NCBI GenBank assembly: GCA_963555705.1
Contig: OY743177.1
Location: 1,550,001 to 1,614,000 of the forward strand
Reading direction: 5' to 3'
Length of the DNA: 64,000 nt
Source of the DNA: Ligustrum vulgare
Lineage: Eukaryota; Streptophyta; Magnoliopsida; Lamiales; Oleaceae
This document shows, piece by piece, positions 10,390-21,340 of the stretch (positions within the stretch are counted from its first letter, which is position 1; the number at the start of each line of letters is the position of its first letter). The notes beneath the pieces were generated by a model. That model did no database searches and was not told the origin of the DNA. It saw only the letters and a program-made list of their open reading frames with translations. A program made the translations under genes and the position numbers.

Positions 10390-10563
10390 TATTATAAATT
10401 CTTTTTCAATGAATACTTTAACCATACATTTCTCTATAAATATGGATTGTAGGGATAAACATTGGTGATACTTGGATGATAATGAGAATGGTTTTCTCCC
10501 TAATTTCATTCTCTCCGTCGATCTTTCTTATATCGTTGTTATGATTATGATAGTTTTATAACA
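10390..10563 (+). repeat. 3' LTR of the LOG-carrying element
   Basis: Direct repeat of 4369-4542, preceded by the polypurine tract AAAGGGGGAG and followed by the GACGG target duplication. Confidence 0.85.
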
Positions 10564-10705
10564 GACGGCAATATATGATTCTTTCTATTTTCTTGCACTT
10601 GAACAGGCAGACATTTCTTGAATCGTACAAAAACTATAAATTGGAAGATAAAAAGAAATAAATGATAGAAGTATCCAAAGAACAATAAATATGGACTATT
10701 ATTAA

Positions 10706-11733
10706 TAGGGGTAAATACGGTTTGGTTTGGACGATTTTGTAGTGAAATTTCAAACTAAAACGGTTTGAAAATTTTTCAAACCAAACCAAATCATTTCATT
10801 TCCTAAGTCAAACCATGTTTTGCGGTTTGGTGCGGTTTAAAACCGCAGTTTGCAGTCAAATAAATTTAGTAAATCCTAAATCAAGGTACATTCTTTTACG
10901 ATAATGTAAAAATGAATGAATCATTAATCTACCAATAGCAAAGATCATAAATTTTGCAATTGATTGCATTGAGTAAATGATCAATACCAACTTTATGGTT
11001 GATAACTAAGAAATACCAATTGACCATTACATAGATTACGTCATAAGATGTTCTTGAATTTTTTTTTATTATGCAACTTACATTGGCAAGAAGATTACTC
11101 CGGAAAGTTGCAACTACAATGAGATTTATTTGCTCAAATACTTCGAAACCATTCACATAAATAAAAGACAACACATTATGTTACTGTAAGAGTATTTCTT
11201 CTATTTAGTATGCTATAAATATGTGTCCTAATGAATTCCGTTCTTATTTGTTTATAAAGTTCTTCAATAGAAACTGCAAGCCTCATTTTAACTTTTTGCT
11301 GATTTCAATAGTTATAGTTGGGAATGAAGTTGGACTTTTTTAGGAGGGATCAAATTGCACATATTAGAACATAACTTTATTCATGAAAGATTTTCACATT
11401 TTTTTGCAATTAACAAATGCCAGAAATCTTTCAAGAATACGTCCAAATTTTTATAAAAGTTATTCTATAACTCATTTGACTAGAAAAGAAATCAAAATAA
11501 CCTTCAAAATGACTTAAAGATTTCAATGACAATTTGGATTTGATAAGCTATTTCTGTACTTATTTTTTTATAATTTGTTTAAAATTTAGCGGATTGCGGT
11601 TTGAAACCACGGGCTAGACAATCGAAACCTAAATCAAATCATTTACAGTGATTTGGGATTTTTTAAAACCAAACCAAATCATTACACGTTTTAAATCGAT
11701 TTAGCGAATTGGCGATTTATTTGTTCGCTCCTA
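10706..11733. mobile_element. Non-autonomous hAT-like element
   Basis: Starts TAGGGGTAAATACGGTTTGG and ends GTTCGCTCCTA, giving short imperfect inverted ends. It is flanked by the near-matching 8-bp duplication ATTATTAA / ATTATTAG (10698-10705 and 11734-11741). Subterminal GCGGTTTGG / AAACCGC repeats are plentiful at both ends, as in plant hAT MITEs. The 1.03-kb interior has no transposase that I can see. Confidence 0.6.
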
Positions 11734-11741
11734 ATTATTAG

Positions 11742-12332
11742 AGACAGGAGGCACCTTGAAAATTGAAATATAAGTTGAAACCTTGATTTCCATTCGAAGT
11801 ACGTGAAATATTAGCCTTCTTTTAGATACTTTCACCTGTATCATAAAGATAAGTTGGTTTATATTTGCACACAGATTAAGAAAAACATAATGTTCTTGTT
11901 TAATTTTCATTAAAAAAAATTCATTTTTCTAAAGTCTCAATCATCAATTAAAAGTTAAACCCACACTTTTCAATCAAATTTTAATCATCTATTCTCTTAA
12001 AAATCACTATTCATTTCAAAAAAACTTATTTTAAACATTACCAAACACACTTAAATATATTATGGAACTATAAATTTACTTATATTTTACTTAATATATA
12101 CCCTATATTGAAGAATGAGTAGTTCATATTTGTAGATAACAATGCATATTAAATAGGGGTATATTAGAAAATTAAGACAATAATATACTCCGAACAAGAA
12201 AAGTAGTCTATAATTTGGGGCCAAAAAAAAGGAGCTTATCTTTGAAACTTTTGCTTTAACTTATCGTAATCTAATGAACCAAGTTTCCAACATGTTTTTG
12301 TTCTTTTATCTCGTCCACTATTTCCAATTCAA
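11742..12332. other. Intergenic, nothing recognised
   Basis: AT-rich spacer between two hAT elements, with no coding or repeat signal that I can support. Confidence 0.4.
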
Positions 12333-12340
12333 TGTACCAA

Positions 12341-13553
12341 CAGTGGCGGATCCAGCCAACGAGTCCAGCTAGAGCGTTGACCGTTGACTTTGTGACCGTT
12401 GACCGACGTTCGTCGACGTCACCAACGAACGTCAACAATCGCAGTACCGAGATTGTAAATATTTTTTAATATAATAATATTTAAAAATGAATAAATAGGT
12501 ATAGAAATGAAATAAAAAGTTGTAATGAAATATATAAACATATAACTCGATTGGGGGCCGTTTCTCTGGATCCGACACAAGTTCATCCATATTGAATTCA
12601 GTGCGAAATTTCTTTGTGTTGTCAAATTCTACTAACTCAAGTGGTCTACTAGAAGTAGTTGCAGGACTATTAGAACTAGAACCACTAGGTTGAGATTTAC
12701 GTTTGGGTGGAAAAAAAGTTCTATAATCTGTAAATCAGTGATAACAAATCAAATTAAATATTCACCAAATCTCAATTCATTAGCTATAAATCAATAACCA
12801 CAATTCACAAATCAAATCATATTTTCATCTTAATAATCTCAACTTACAAATCTAATCACATTGCAAAAACTTAAGTATAACATTTATGCATAATTCCCAA
12901 ATTAATTATAACAAATCAAAGTTTGGCCTCTCAATTTTTTCTAATTATAAAACTTACACAACTACACTTATTCACTAACACAGACCATAGACCACAGTTA
13001 CACTGATCGACTCTAAATACTCTACACAAATAACACAAGCTTCACAATTCACATCATAAACATTACAAACAAAAGTCAATTTTACTGTTAAAAATCTGAA
13101 AATTATAAACAGAAAAAAAAAATGTAAAGCTTACCTTCACTTCACAGCGCGGTGGAAGCCAGTGGCGAGCGAGCTGCAAGAGAGAGAGAGAGCTGAGGCT
13201 CGCGATCGGCGGGGGCGGCGCCGGCCGGCGATGGCATCACGCTGGCGGGCGGAGGCGGAAGAAGTAAGAACTCAGGCGCTCAGCAGGTAAGGTTAGGGTT
13301 AGAGTCGGATTCAATTTTTCTTGATTATGATTTCTGCCTTCTGGTTGAGGCTTTGAGAGAACTGAGAAGCAGCAGCGGGCCAGCAGCATCCCTTTGGGCT
13401 TGCTTGGGCTTGGATAGTTGGGTTGGGTACTATTTTGGGTTTGGGCCAGAAAAACAAAATTTACAGCACCCAGGGCGCTGGTGGCGCCGGGCGGATCGTC
13501 GGCGGTGAGGTAGCGCGGCTACGCTACCTCGCCCTATAGTGCATCCGCCCCTG
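12341..13553 (-). mobile_element. Deleted hAT transposon, TTF/ZMYM1-like transposase remnant
   Basis: Ends CAGTGGCGGATCCAG (left) and, inverted, CAGGGGCGGATGCA (right). The element is flanked by a perfect 8-bp duplication TGTACCAA (12333-12340 and 13554-13561). On the minus strand near 12545-12720 a frame encodes PPKRKSQPSGSSS and, further on, FNMDELVSDPEKRPPI. This resembles the N-terminal region of plant hAT proteins often annotated as zinc finger MYM-type protein 1-like. The catalytic region is absent. A GC-rich tract at about 13140-13270 lies near the 5' end of the transposase strand. Confidence 0.75.
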
Positions 13554-13561
13554 TGTACCAA

Positions 13562-14903
13562 ACTTACTCGTGAAATGAACTCGGTATGGTTCCCTAATTT
13601 TCAGAGATAACTGAGCCCCTATCAATTATCATCACCAACGGAGTGGAATTTTTTACATCCATTTTTCACTTTCATTAAAGATCCTTACGAGCATAATATA
13701 ATTCATACCAAAGATATAGTGATGATAGTATGGTCATAGTAGCGTTAAAATGTGCTCAGATTTCATCACCACCACATTTTTTTAGCATATGATAAGTAGA
13801 ATAGGGCAAAATTCTTCTCCACTCGAGGGGGGGAAAAATCTCTTCTTGTCAAGTCAATGATCGATTCATCTTTAAATCTCAATGAAAATTGGAATTAGAA
13901 TATGATAAATGTATTTTACACACTTATTTATATGTCTAAATTGGAATATATTATTGTCGTTTTAGAATATATACTATTTAATTTGTGTTTATTTGTTTAC
14001 TTTTCAGAAAATATCCCAAAAGATAAAGAATGAAGTAATTGATGAGAAAAATGCATATTTGATGCTAATTGGAGCTAAAATGAGCAATTAATAAGTTTGT
14101 GACATCAACCGAAAAGATGCAATGTGCCGAAGTAAATGAATAAGAAGTTGGAGGATCCAGTTGAAGGAATTGAGAGTTGAAACGAGCGAATTGAGAAGAT
14201 TTCAAAGTATGGGGACTATATTGTTGCAATTGAAAGTTGAAGGACTAAAGAGCAAATTAAACATGAGGGACCAACTTGCAATTATCCAATGATTAATTTG
14301 GATAATAAGAAGATACTTTGAGGATTTTTAGGAGTCAATTGGATGCAAGTAGAAGTCAAAAAGGAATGGAATATGATAAGAATATTACCATAAAATTGAT
14401 TCCAATCCTAGAAGATTCTGGACAGAATTCTAGTCGGACTTTGAGACCAAATTTTGGGACAGTAAACGTTCGAATTAGGAAAATCCTATTTCAAGAAGAA
14501 TTGTAACCCTTTTAAGTTATCTTTCTAACGCAATTTGAATCATCTTAATCGGATAAGGAAAGAGAAAGATACGGTCGAAATACTGAATGCTGTGGAGATA
14601 CCAAAAAAGACTTGCACGCGAATTTGATGAATTTCTTTCCTTCTTCAGAATAACAGGTGCATGTAACTTCAGAGTTATAATACAAACCAAACTGAATATA
14701 ATCGAGGTAAAATATAATGAATGCAAGAACTGAAAAGAGAATTGGGTCGATTTCTTCGTTCCATATCCTTCACAACCCATATGAGGTTCGATCAGTTCCG
14801 AGGCCGAGTTTTAGAACACTGACAAACACAGAACAAAATACCTGATAAAAATTGGACAGGTCCAAAACGAAGCATATACAAAACACTGTGACCATGTAAG
14901 AAT
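13562..14903. other. Repeat-like spacer, no gene
   Basis: Phrases such as GGACTAAAGAGCAAATT and GGGACCAACTTGCAATT at about 14200-14300 resemble eroded LTR-retrotransposon leader or minisatellite DNA. No ends or coding motifs are found. Confidence 0.35.
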
Positions 14904-16049
14904 TCAGAACACCTTTACATTCTCTGTAAAATTCTTGAGTAAAACTAAACTTGGGACATGAAGCATGGTCTGAATGGAATGATTATGAAAAACTTCAACT
15001 TCTTGCAATGTTTTGTTCTGATTCCTGTAGAAAAACAAGTAGTAGTCCTCCCTTGACATCAATATATCCCCATTTTCATAAACTTTTAAAGCATAAACCA
15101 TTTCATATGAAATCCCACAATCTGGCATCTTGCTAATGACAAATTCTTTGATCCGTGATTTCTTCACTCCATATTCCTTCATAACCCATATCACAATTCC
15201 AGAATCTGATGTATTGTCGCACAAACATAGACAACCTGTGACAACGCCGAGGCTGTGAAGAGCTCGTTCATGTCGTTCACAAGGGAAGGGATAGGGGAAT
15301 GAATGAAATGACTCTTCTTCAATGTCGAAACAAGAAATTAACTTGGAGCTCACTAAATCTTGTATCACCCAGTGAAGACTTCCGTTGAAAAATAGACCAA
15401 CTGAACGACAATCATATGCAAATGTGACACCCCCAATGCCTCTCCATGAACCTGTTCCAAGGGTGTACATATGACACACGGACTTTGGAATACTTGAGAT
15501 TGCCCCTGTTGTGGGATCAAGGACACACTCGTGGAAGATTCTTACAACCTTGTATTGGCCACTTATTGCACTCAACCCAAACCCATAAGTGACTTGATTG
15601 GGAAATTCAAAGAGCCAGTCTAGCACCGGAAGGGAGACATACTCTCTTGTAATGGGGTTGCATCCATAGAGAGCATCGTATTTACGATAAAAATTGTGCA
15701 AGCAAACCAAACCATTGATGGATCCTACCTGCACTGTCGCACCACCGCTGATGCCAAGTGATGCTGATAGCTCAAATTTGATCTCTGGATCATAGTGAAG
15801 ATCGTGATGGTCAAGATAGTCATCAAATTGAAAAAGTCGACAAAGTCCAGCTCCGGCTGACTGTTGGAAAACAATGAGACCTGGAGTTGATCTAGAAAGA
15901 TGCAACTTAATAAACTCAGTCGTTGAGGCTAGGCTCAATCATTTCTTGCAAACAAGCCTGCAATTTATGATAGTTTGGGCTGGTAGTCTTGAGAGAACTT
16001 CTACAATAATATGTGAAGGTAAATTCATCAAGAATCCCTCAACAATCAT
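14904..16049 (-). pseudogene. F-box protein gene broken by one stop codon
   Basis: From an ATG at 16049 the frame begins with an F-box (LPSHIIVEVLSRLPAQTI, then CRLVCKK). It hits TGA at 15939-15941, exactly where F-boxes have a conserved Trp, then continues in the same frame for 343 codons to 14904. That stretch includes an F-box associated domain (GLVCLHNFY; NPITREYVSLP; YTLGTGSWRGI; GSLHWVI; CFDIEEESFHSFPYPF; IVIWVMKEYGV). Total length of about 380 codons is normal for SCF substrate-recognition proteins of this class. No other lesion was seen, so the gene died recently or is rescued by readthrough or editing. The neighbouring relic at 17428-17600 keeps TGG at the same place. Confidence 0.85.
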
Positions 16050-16139
16050 TTTTGCTGTATTCTTTGATTGACCCTCTGAAAAACTAATCTGGTTTGTGAT
16101 TTTGCTTCTGTTAGGGGCACTATATATAGACGCAGTCAA

Positions 16140-16900
16140 CAGTATTGAATATTATTCTTGGCTAGTTCAAATTTGGCATGCTGAGGCTTTTCTTAATATT
16201 TATGGTCTTGGGACCCAGTAAGTTAGACACGTAAGTTCCTCTGAAGTAGGCTTATTGTAGTTAGAATCTTGTTTCTTGTCTTGTTCAATATTGTTTGGTT
16301 ATAGCGTATCAAATATACCTCACTGTAATACACTTGAACTTAGTGAAGATTCAAGGGAAAGTATATAATATAATTTTTCAGTTTGACTTCTGACCAAGGA
16401 AACTTCCCCAAAGAAACGTATTGCTCATTCTCCAAGAAAGCCCTTCATGCCCCCACAAATAAACTTTTAGTCACCAAGAAACATTCCCTCCAAGACATTT
16501 AACCACCAAGTAAGTCCCCTCAGTTCTCCATATATATATGGATCTCTATAGCAATGCAACTGGAGTTCTGCCTCTCGCCACGCCCTCTTCCAGAGAGTTA
16601 CCAAGCATTATAACTATTTCTTGTGTGCAGAGTAGAAGGGGCAATCCCGGCACATGAGCTGTTTGAAGCTTTCTAAAAGACTATCCTATGGAATGGACCA
16701 AGAGGCTTGTGAGTTGATTCACGACATGGTGAATAAGAAATAGAATAAGTCGCTTCTGACTATGGTTATTCAGAGTTAAGGATTGGAATACTTTAGATAA
16801 GTCAACCATATTCTATTGGGTAAAAAGCTTCTTAAATCCACCCTAAAACGTGAATAGTAGAACAGGGTTTTTGTTCTGCTGTCATTTATTTTTTACCAAG
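16140..16900. other. Upstream region of the F-box pseudogene
   Basis: A TATATATAG box candidate lies at about 16121-16130, upstream of the F-box start at 16049. Beyond that I see no gene. The region separates the two F-box copies. Confidence 0.35.
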
Positions 16901-17640
16901 GAACCAACAAGGACTTGCTTCATATGCTAGTGTGACAGCCATGAAGACACCACGGTTCATCTGCTTTCCCGAGGCTGAGGATGACCAATGAACCTGTCTA
17001 AGGGAGCCTCTTTCCTAAGTGTGTGAAGCAGAGATATGTGAGATTAAAACTTCTTCTCGATTATAGGGTGAAACCTGCAACGAGCTTAGCTCTCACATTG
17101 AGTCAAATTTAGTAAGGAGTTATCAATGATAAATCAGATTTTCCTGTGCCATGATAAGCTGAATGTTGTTGTCTTCTCATCATTCAAACGTGAGAGGGTC
17201 GCATCTGTTTATGTATTAACCAAACAATCGTTGACCTTCTAAGCTCACTCTTCTATTTCTTGAAGAACTATAGCTTGCCATCTTTTCACTTGCATTCAGG
17301 GACTATAGACAGCTCTTAAAACTACAAGTTGCACCTGTAATTGTGTACAGATTGTCTTCAAATTCATATAGTCGACAAACTCATCTGTCTGTGACTACCT
17401 TGTGTTCAAAGACAACGAGGTCGGGATTGATCTGGAAAGATGCAACTTATCAAACTCATGAGTTGAGATTAGGCCAAGCCATTTCTTGCAAACATTGCAG
17501 CTTAGAATACTTGCTGCTAGAAGTCTTGAGAGAATGTATACTATTATGCAAAGATAGGTTCATCAAGAATCCCTCATAGCTCATTTTTGCATTTATCTTT
17601 GATTGATCCTTTAATAAATTTTACCTTGGATTTTCCTTCT
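16900..17640 (-). pseudogene. Decayed tandem copy of the F-box gene
   Basis: 17428-17600 aligns with the start of the neighbouring F-box gene (15880-16071 region). On the minus strand it encodes VCKKWLGLISTHEFDKLHLS, with the Trp codon intact, preceded by RLLAASILSCN. Further downstream, at about 16925-17010, scraps resembling the region around the TLGTGSWRG segment can be seen, but most of the associated domain is missing. No full-length frame remains, so it is a relic of a tandem duplication. Confidence 0.6.
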
Positions 17641-18504
17641 AGCAGAGAAACAATATATAGATACAGTTTACTGTCTGCGTCCATCTATTAATATTCTTAA
17701 ATCCCATAAACCAGATGTTGAAATAATTTTCTACAAAAATGGTTGGAACAACCTCTAACTTAATTCATAAATAGAAAATCACGTCTACTATGTCCTGTTT
17801 TCAGTTATCCCTAAAGTTTTCGTGTTGAATCATTAACTTAATGAAAGGGAACTCTCACAATTCGATTGTCACTGGACTAAAGTAAAGATCTGGGTGAGCT
17901 CAAGCTGGTGTTCAGATTCGACTAGCTTATGAAAAAGAAAGGGGCCTTCCACAAGACACAACTCGAAGTTCCTTGATTTGGCTCAATCTGATCAAATAAA
18001 GAATGACTAAAGGTTGATGATTGATTTAGTGTCCTATGTAATTAAATTATTTTAATGAGACTTGGGAAACATTAGGCTTTTGTTATTACTTTATATACTA
18101 TTCTGTCCAACAAACGTCAATATAAAAACCTGAATTATGATTATGACCAGCTTATTTCATCCTCAGAAGGGCATTGAATTTCAATCCCTTGACGTATTTC
18201 AGAGCTAAACCCGATATCATGTGATTCTATCAAATATAGTCCAAATAAACCAACATGAAAACAAAACTTAGAAACATGAATAACTCTTACACGTTAAATA
18301 TAATTTCTTTATACAAAGTTCTTGTAAACAGCTTAGCAGCTAAACCAATACAAACTAAACGAAATATATTACAGTAACAAAATAAATTTGATGATAATGT
18401 TTGTTACCCGAGGAAATAAGAATATTCTGCTGTTCATTGATCCAATTCTTGCAGGCAAATCAGAGGGAACCGAACAGGCAAATCAGAGGGAATCGAACCC
18501 TGGA
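17641..18504. other. 3' flank of receptor kinase gene
   Basis: No coding signal. The part nearest 18505 should hold the 3' UTR of the minus-strand receptor kinase gene. Confidence 0.4.
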
Positions 18505-21051
18505 TTAATTTGTATCTGAGTGTAAGAGCGATGAAGAATCCCTGTTCACCTGCTTTCCTGAGGCAGAGGACGATATTCCTGCAGTCTGGAGGGACAAGGA
18601 AGAAGAAGGAGCTGGCCCTGAAGCTGCAATAGTCGAGAGGGTGCTGATACTACTACTACCATATAAACTGGTTCCCCCCACAGAACCCTCAGTTGCAGCC
18701 TTGGGGGCTGGTGGCTTATCAATTTCGGTGATCCCTTCCAACATTTGAACCACCTTACCCATCATAGGTCTTTGAGATGGTTGCTCTTGGATACACCAAA
18801 AGCTCACCTGAATTGTTCTAATCACTTGCTCCATATCTATCTCATTCTGGGGAAGCCTTTTGTCCACAATCGCAGAAAAATTACCCTTTTCAAACTCTTC
18901 GTACGCCCACACTGAAAACTTCACGTGGTTTGTCTCTTCTGATACGTAAAAATTCCTCCTTCCGCTCACAATCTCCAACAACACCATCCCATAACTGTAC
19001 ACGTCGGATTTGGAAGTTATTGGAAGGTTAGCAAGCCATTCTGGAGCCAAGTATCCTCTAGTCCCCCTCACACTCTTTAAGGTTCTATACCTATGATCTT
19101 TTGGATTAACAAGCTTTGCAAGACCAAAGTCAGATACTTTTGCATTGTAGTTCTCGTCAAGAAGTATGTTTTCAGGCTTTATATCACAATGAACAATGCA
19201 GTCCCGGCATTCCTCATGCAGATAAGTGATCCCCCTCGCAGTCCCCAGCGCAATGCTATAACGATATTCCCAACTCAAAAGCTTACCAGATTGTTCCTCG
19301 GAAACAAAGAGGAAGTTATCAAGGGAACTATTTTTCATGAACTCGTATACTAATAACCTATGACGCCCTTCCGAGCAGAATCCAATCAGTCTCACCAAAT
19401 TCAAATGGTGAGTGCTGCTGATTGTAGCCACCTCCATTCTAAACTGTTTCTCACCTTGCTCAATCCCCTCTAACTGTTTAACTGCAGCCACCGTCCTATT
19501 CGCAAGTATCCCTCTGTAAACGGCTCCAAATCCTCCCGCTCCAAGCTTCTCCTTAAAACCCTTAGTCGCCCTCTGAAGTTCTTTATAAGAGAATTGCACT
19601 GGTGCGCCAGATGCATACTCAAGAAGCGCATACTGTCCCGACAACCCTCCAAATTTGGGACTATTCTTAAAGCACCACCACCATAAACCGCCCTCAACAA
19701 CCACCAGCCCCAAAACTGTGATCACCACGACTACCACAACTAACCATGCCGACAACCTCCAGCCATTCCTTTTCCCCCCACCCATCCCATCCATAGAAGG
19801 AGTAGGCACCACCGGCCCACAAACCTTCATAAAAGAAGTACTAGGAATTGCAGGCGAATGATATGCGCTGATAAAGTCACTGGATTTCAAGTAGCACTGC
19901 CCTGATCCATCCGACAAGGAAGTAGACGCTTTGCAAGAGCCTACAGAGGCTGCAAGACAATTCAACTTACAAGCCGAGAAAGCAATGTAGTAAATTTGAG
20001 TGGATAATTCGGGAGGGTAAGTCAAGAACATGGAATGATCCAATTGCAGCATAGTCTCCCTCCCTGGGCAATCTAGAAGCTCAACTTTTCTCTTGCACCC
20101 TTTTCTGCTATCCCTCTTATCAACGAGTTCAAAATTATCCGAAGGACAACCACAAATCGGGTCTGAATCGTTGTAACTGCATATTCCCATATTGCCACAA
20201 AATCCATAAACCTGGCACTGATCGTCCACTGCTGCCCACTTCTGAATTTGATTTCCACTACCTGAGGTATAACTGTAAATGCGCAAATTTCCATCATTAT
20301 CTAATTTGAGAAACCTTAGTATATTCCCCTCCTCACCATAATCACTGCTGTAGGCTAATTCCAGAGAAATAGATAGCGTGGGATCGGAAAGTGTGAGGAT
20401 ACCAGTAGATCGAATGTCAAGTACTGGATTGCTGAAGTTCGAATTCATGGTGGAATTCAGCCCGGAATTGTAATACTCAACCGAATTATTCCACCTAAGT
20501 GTCAAGTTCCCATTTTTTTGCAAGTTAAATGAGTAAAGCCCAGATGAAAGAGTATGTCTTACAGTAAAATTTTGCGTTGGAACAATTACATCAGTGGGGT
20601 GGTCGAAGGAGGTCCACACGGCGGACCCAGATGCGTTCTTGAGGATCATATTGCCGGAATCTTCAAGTGAAACGGCGGTGATCCTGAGATTGGCCGTGCC
20701 GGAGGACCAAACAGGAGTAGTGGAGGTTGAGGAAGGCAGGAGCTGAAGGTCGCCGGAGGCGACAAGGCGGAACACGGCAGATGAATTGACGGAGGCGGAA
20801 GAGCCACCAGCTTTCCATATGGGAATGCTATTGAAGGTAACAGCAGCATACAGGGCAGCAGTGCCACCAGGGTCAACCGGTTCGGTAATGAAGGAAAGAG
20901 TGGTACCATTGGGAGAGGTCCATTTGGAATTAGGGTCGGATGCATAAAGGGTCGACCCGAGTGGTATATCCGCTGCTAACACGGCGGCCAAAGTGGCAAG
21001 GAGAGATGTGAGCAACAGTGTTAATGCATTAATCAACGGTGGCGGTAACAT
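18505..21051 (-). CDS. G-type lectin S-receptor-like Ser/Thr kinase (At1g34300-like)
   Basis: Intronless 848-residue single-pass receptor kinase of the plasma membrane. Order: signal peptide (about 1-27); bulb-type mannose-binding lectin domain (about 30-150); a Cys-rich EGF/S-locus-like stretch (about 278-320, CQVYGFCGNMGICSYN); a PAN/apple-like Cys segment (about 328-412); a transmembrane helix (about 434-456, rich in Val); and a kinase domain (about 500-775). The kinase has GAGGFGAVY, the Lys of AAVKQLE, HCDIKPEN, DFGLAK and APEWL. All catalytic residues are present, but Cys replaces Arg before the catalytic Asp, making it a non-RD kinase, a type often linked to immune or developmental receptors. 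The Ser-rich tail (about 785-848) is unstructured. Start chosen as the ATG directly before the signal peptide. Closest remembered relative: Arabidopsis At1g34300. Confidence 0.95.
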   Translation of the reverse strand: MLPPPLINALTLLLTSLLATLAAVLAADIPLGSTLYASDPNSKWTSPNGTTLSFITEPVDPGGTAALYAAVTFNSIPIWKAGGSSASVNSSAVFRLVASGDLQLLPSSTSTTPVWSSGTANLRITAVSLEDSGNMILKNASGSAVWTSFDHPTDVIVPTQNFTVRHTLSSGLYSFNLQKNGNLTLRWNNSVEYYNSGLNSTMNSNFSNPVLDIRSTGILTLSDPTLSISLELAYSSDYGEEGNILRFLKLDNDGNLRIYSYTSGSGNQIQKWAAVDDQCQVYGFCGNMGICSYNDSDPICGCPSDNFELVDKRDSRKGCKRKVELLDCPGRETMLQLDHSMFLTYPPELSTQIYYIAFSACKLNCLAASVGSCKASTSLSDGSGQCYLKSSDFISAYHSPAIPSTSFMKVCGPVVPTPSMDGMGGGKRNGWRLSAWLVVVVVVITVLGLVVVEGGLWWWCFKNSPKFGGLSGQYALLEYASGAPVQFSYKELQRATKGFKEKLGAGGFGAVYRGILANRTVAAVKQLEGIEQGEKQFRMEVATISSTHHLNLVRLIGFCSEGRHRLLVYEFMKNSSLDNFLFVSEEQSGKLLSWEYRYSIALGTARGITYLHEECRDCIVHCDIKPENILLDENYNAKVSDFGLAKLVNPKDHRYRTLKSVRGTRGYLAPEWLANLPITSKSDVYSYGMVLLEIVSGRRNFYVSEETNHVKFSVWAYEEFEKGNFSAIVDKRLPQNEIDMEQVIRTIQVSFWCIQEQPSQRPMMGKVVQMLEGITEIDKPPAPKAATEGSVGGTSLYGSSSISTLSTIAASGPAPSSSLSLQTAGISSSASGKQVNRDSSSLLHSDTN

Positions 21052-21123
21052 ATCTTCCTAAGAACACAGAGAATCACACACTGTATAAATTGATACATAT
21101 AACTTTGTGTGTGACTGTGTGAG

Positions 21124-21138
21124 TATATATATATATAT
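21124..21138 (-). promoter_or_regulatory. Possible TATA element of receptor kinase
   Basis: A (TA)n run about 75-85 bp upstream of the ATG at 21051 is the best TATA candidate. A weaker option is ATTTATAC at about 21084. Neither is proven. Confidence 0.3.
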
Positions 21139-21340
21139 TACACGCTCAGTGTCTGTAGTGTGTGCGTGTAGATTGGTGGAGGAGAAATTGACTTTAGATG
21201 TCCGGACACTGGTGAAGTCACGTTATGTTCTTTGTTGGCAGCAATTCATTGGACTGTTTCACACAAGTAGTTTTCACTTTTCACCATGTGATTTGGCTGA
21301 GATTGAAATCAATTTTTTAGAAAATCTTGATAAAAATTGA

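Larger units (their letters stand above)
4369..10563 (+). mobile_element. Non-autonomous LTR retroelement carrying host genes
   Basis: Two direct repeats of 174 bp (4369-4542 and 10390-10563) differ at about five sites, roughly 97% identity. They are flanked by the 5-bp duplication GACGG (4364-4368 and 10564-10568). The left LTR is followed by CGTTATCAGCGAGAG, the usual start of many plant copia interiors. A polypurine tract AAAGGGGGAG sits directly before the right LTR, so the element reads left to right. No gag, integrase or reverse transcriptase motif is recognisable in the 5.8-kb interior. Instead it holds tandem duplications, a set of CTCTTTTTCCTTCG / AAGGTTTTAACGAGGC modules near the 3' end, and an antisense LOG gene. 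It would depend on another element for movement. Confidence 0.85.
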
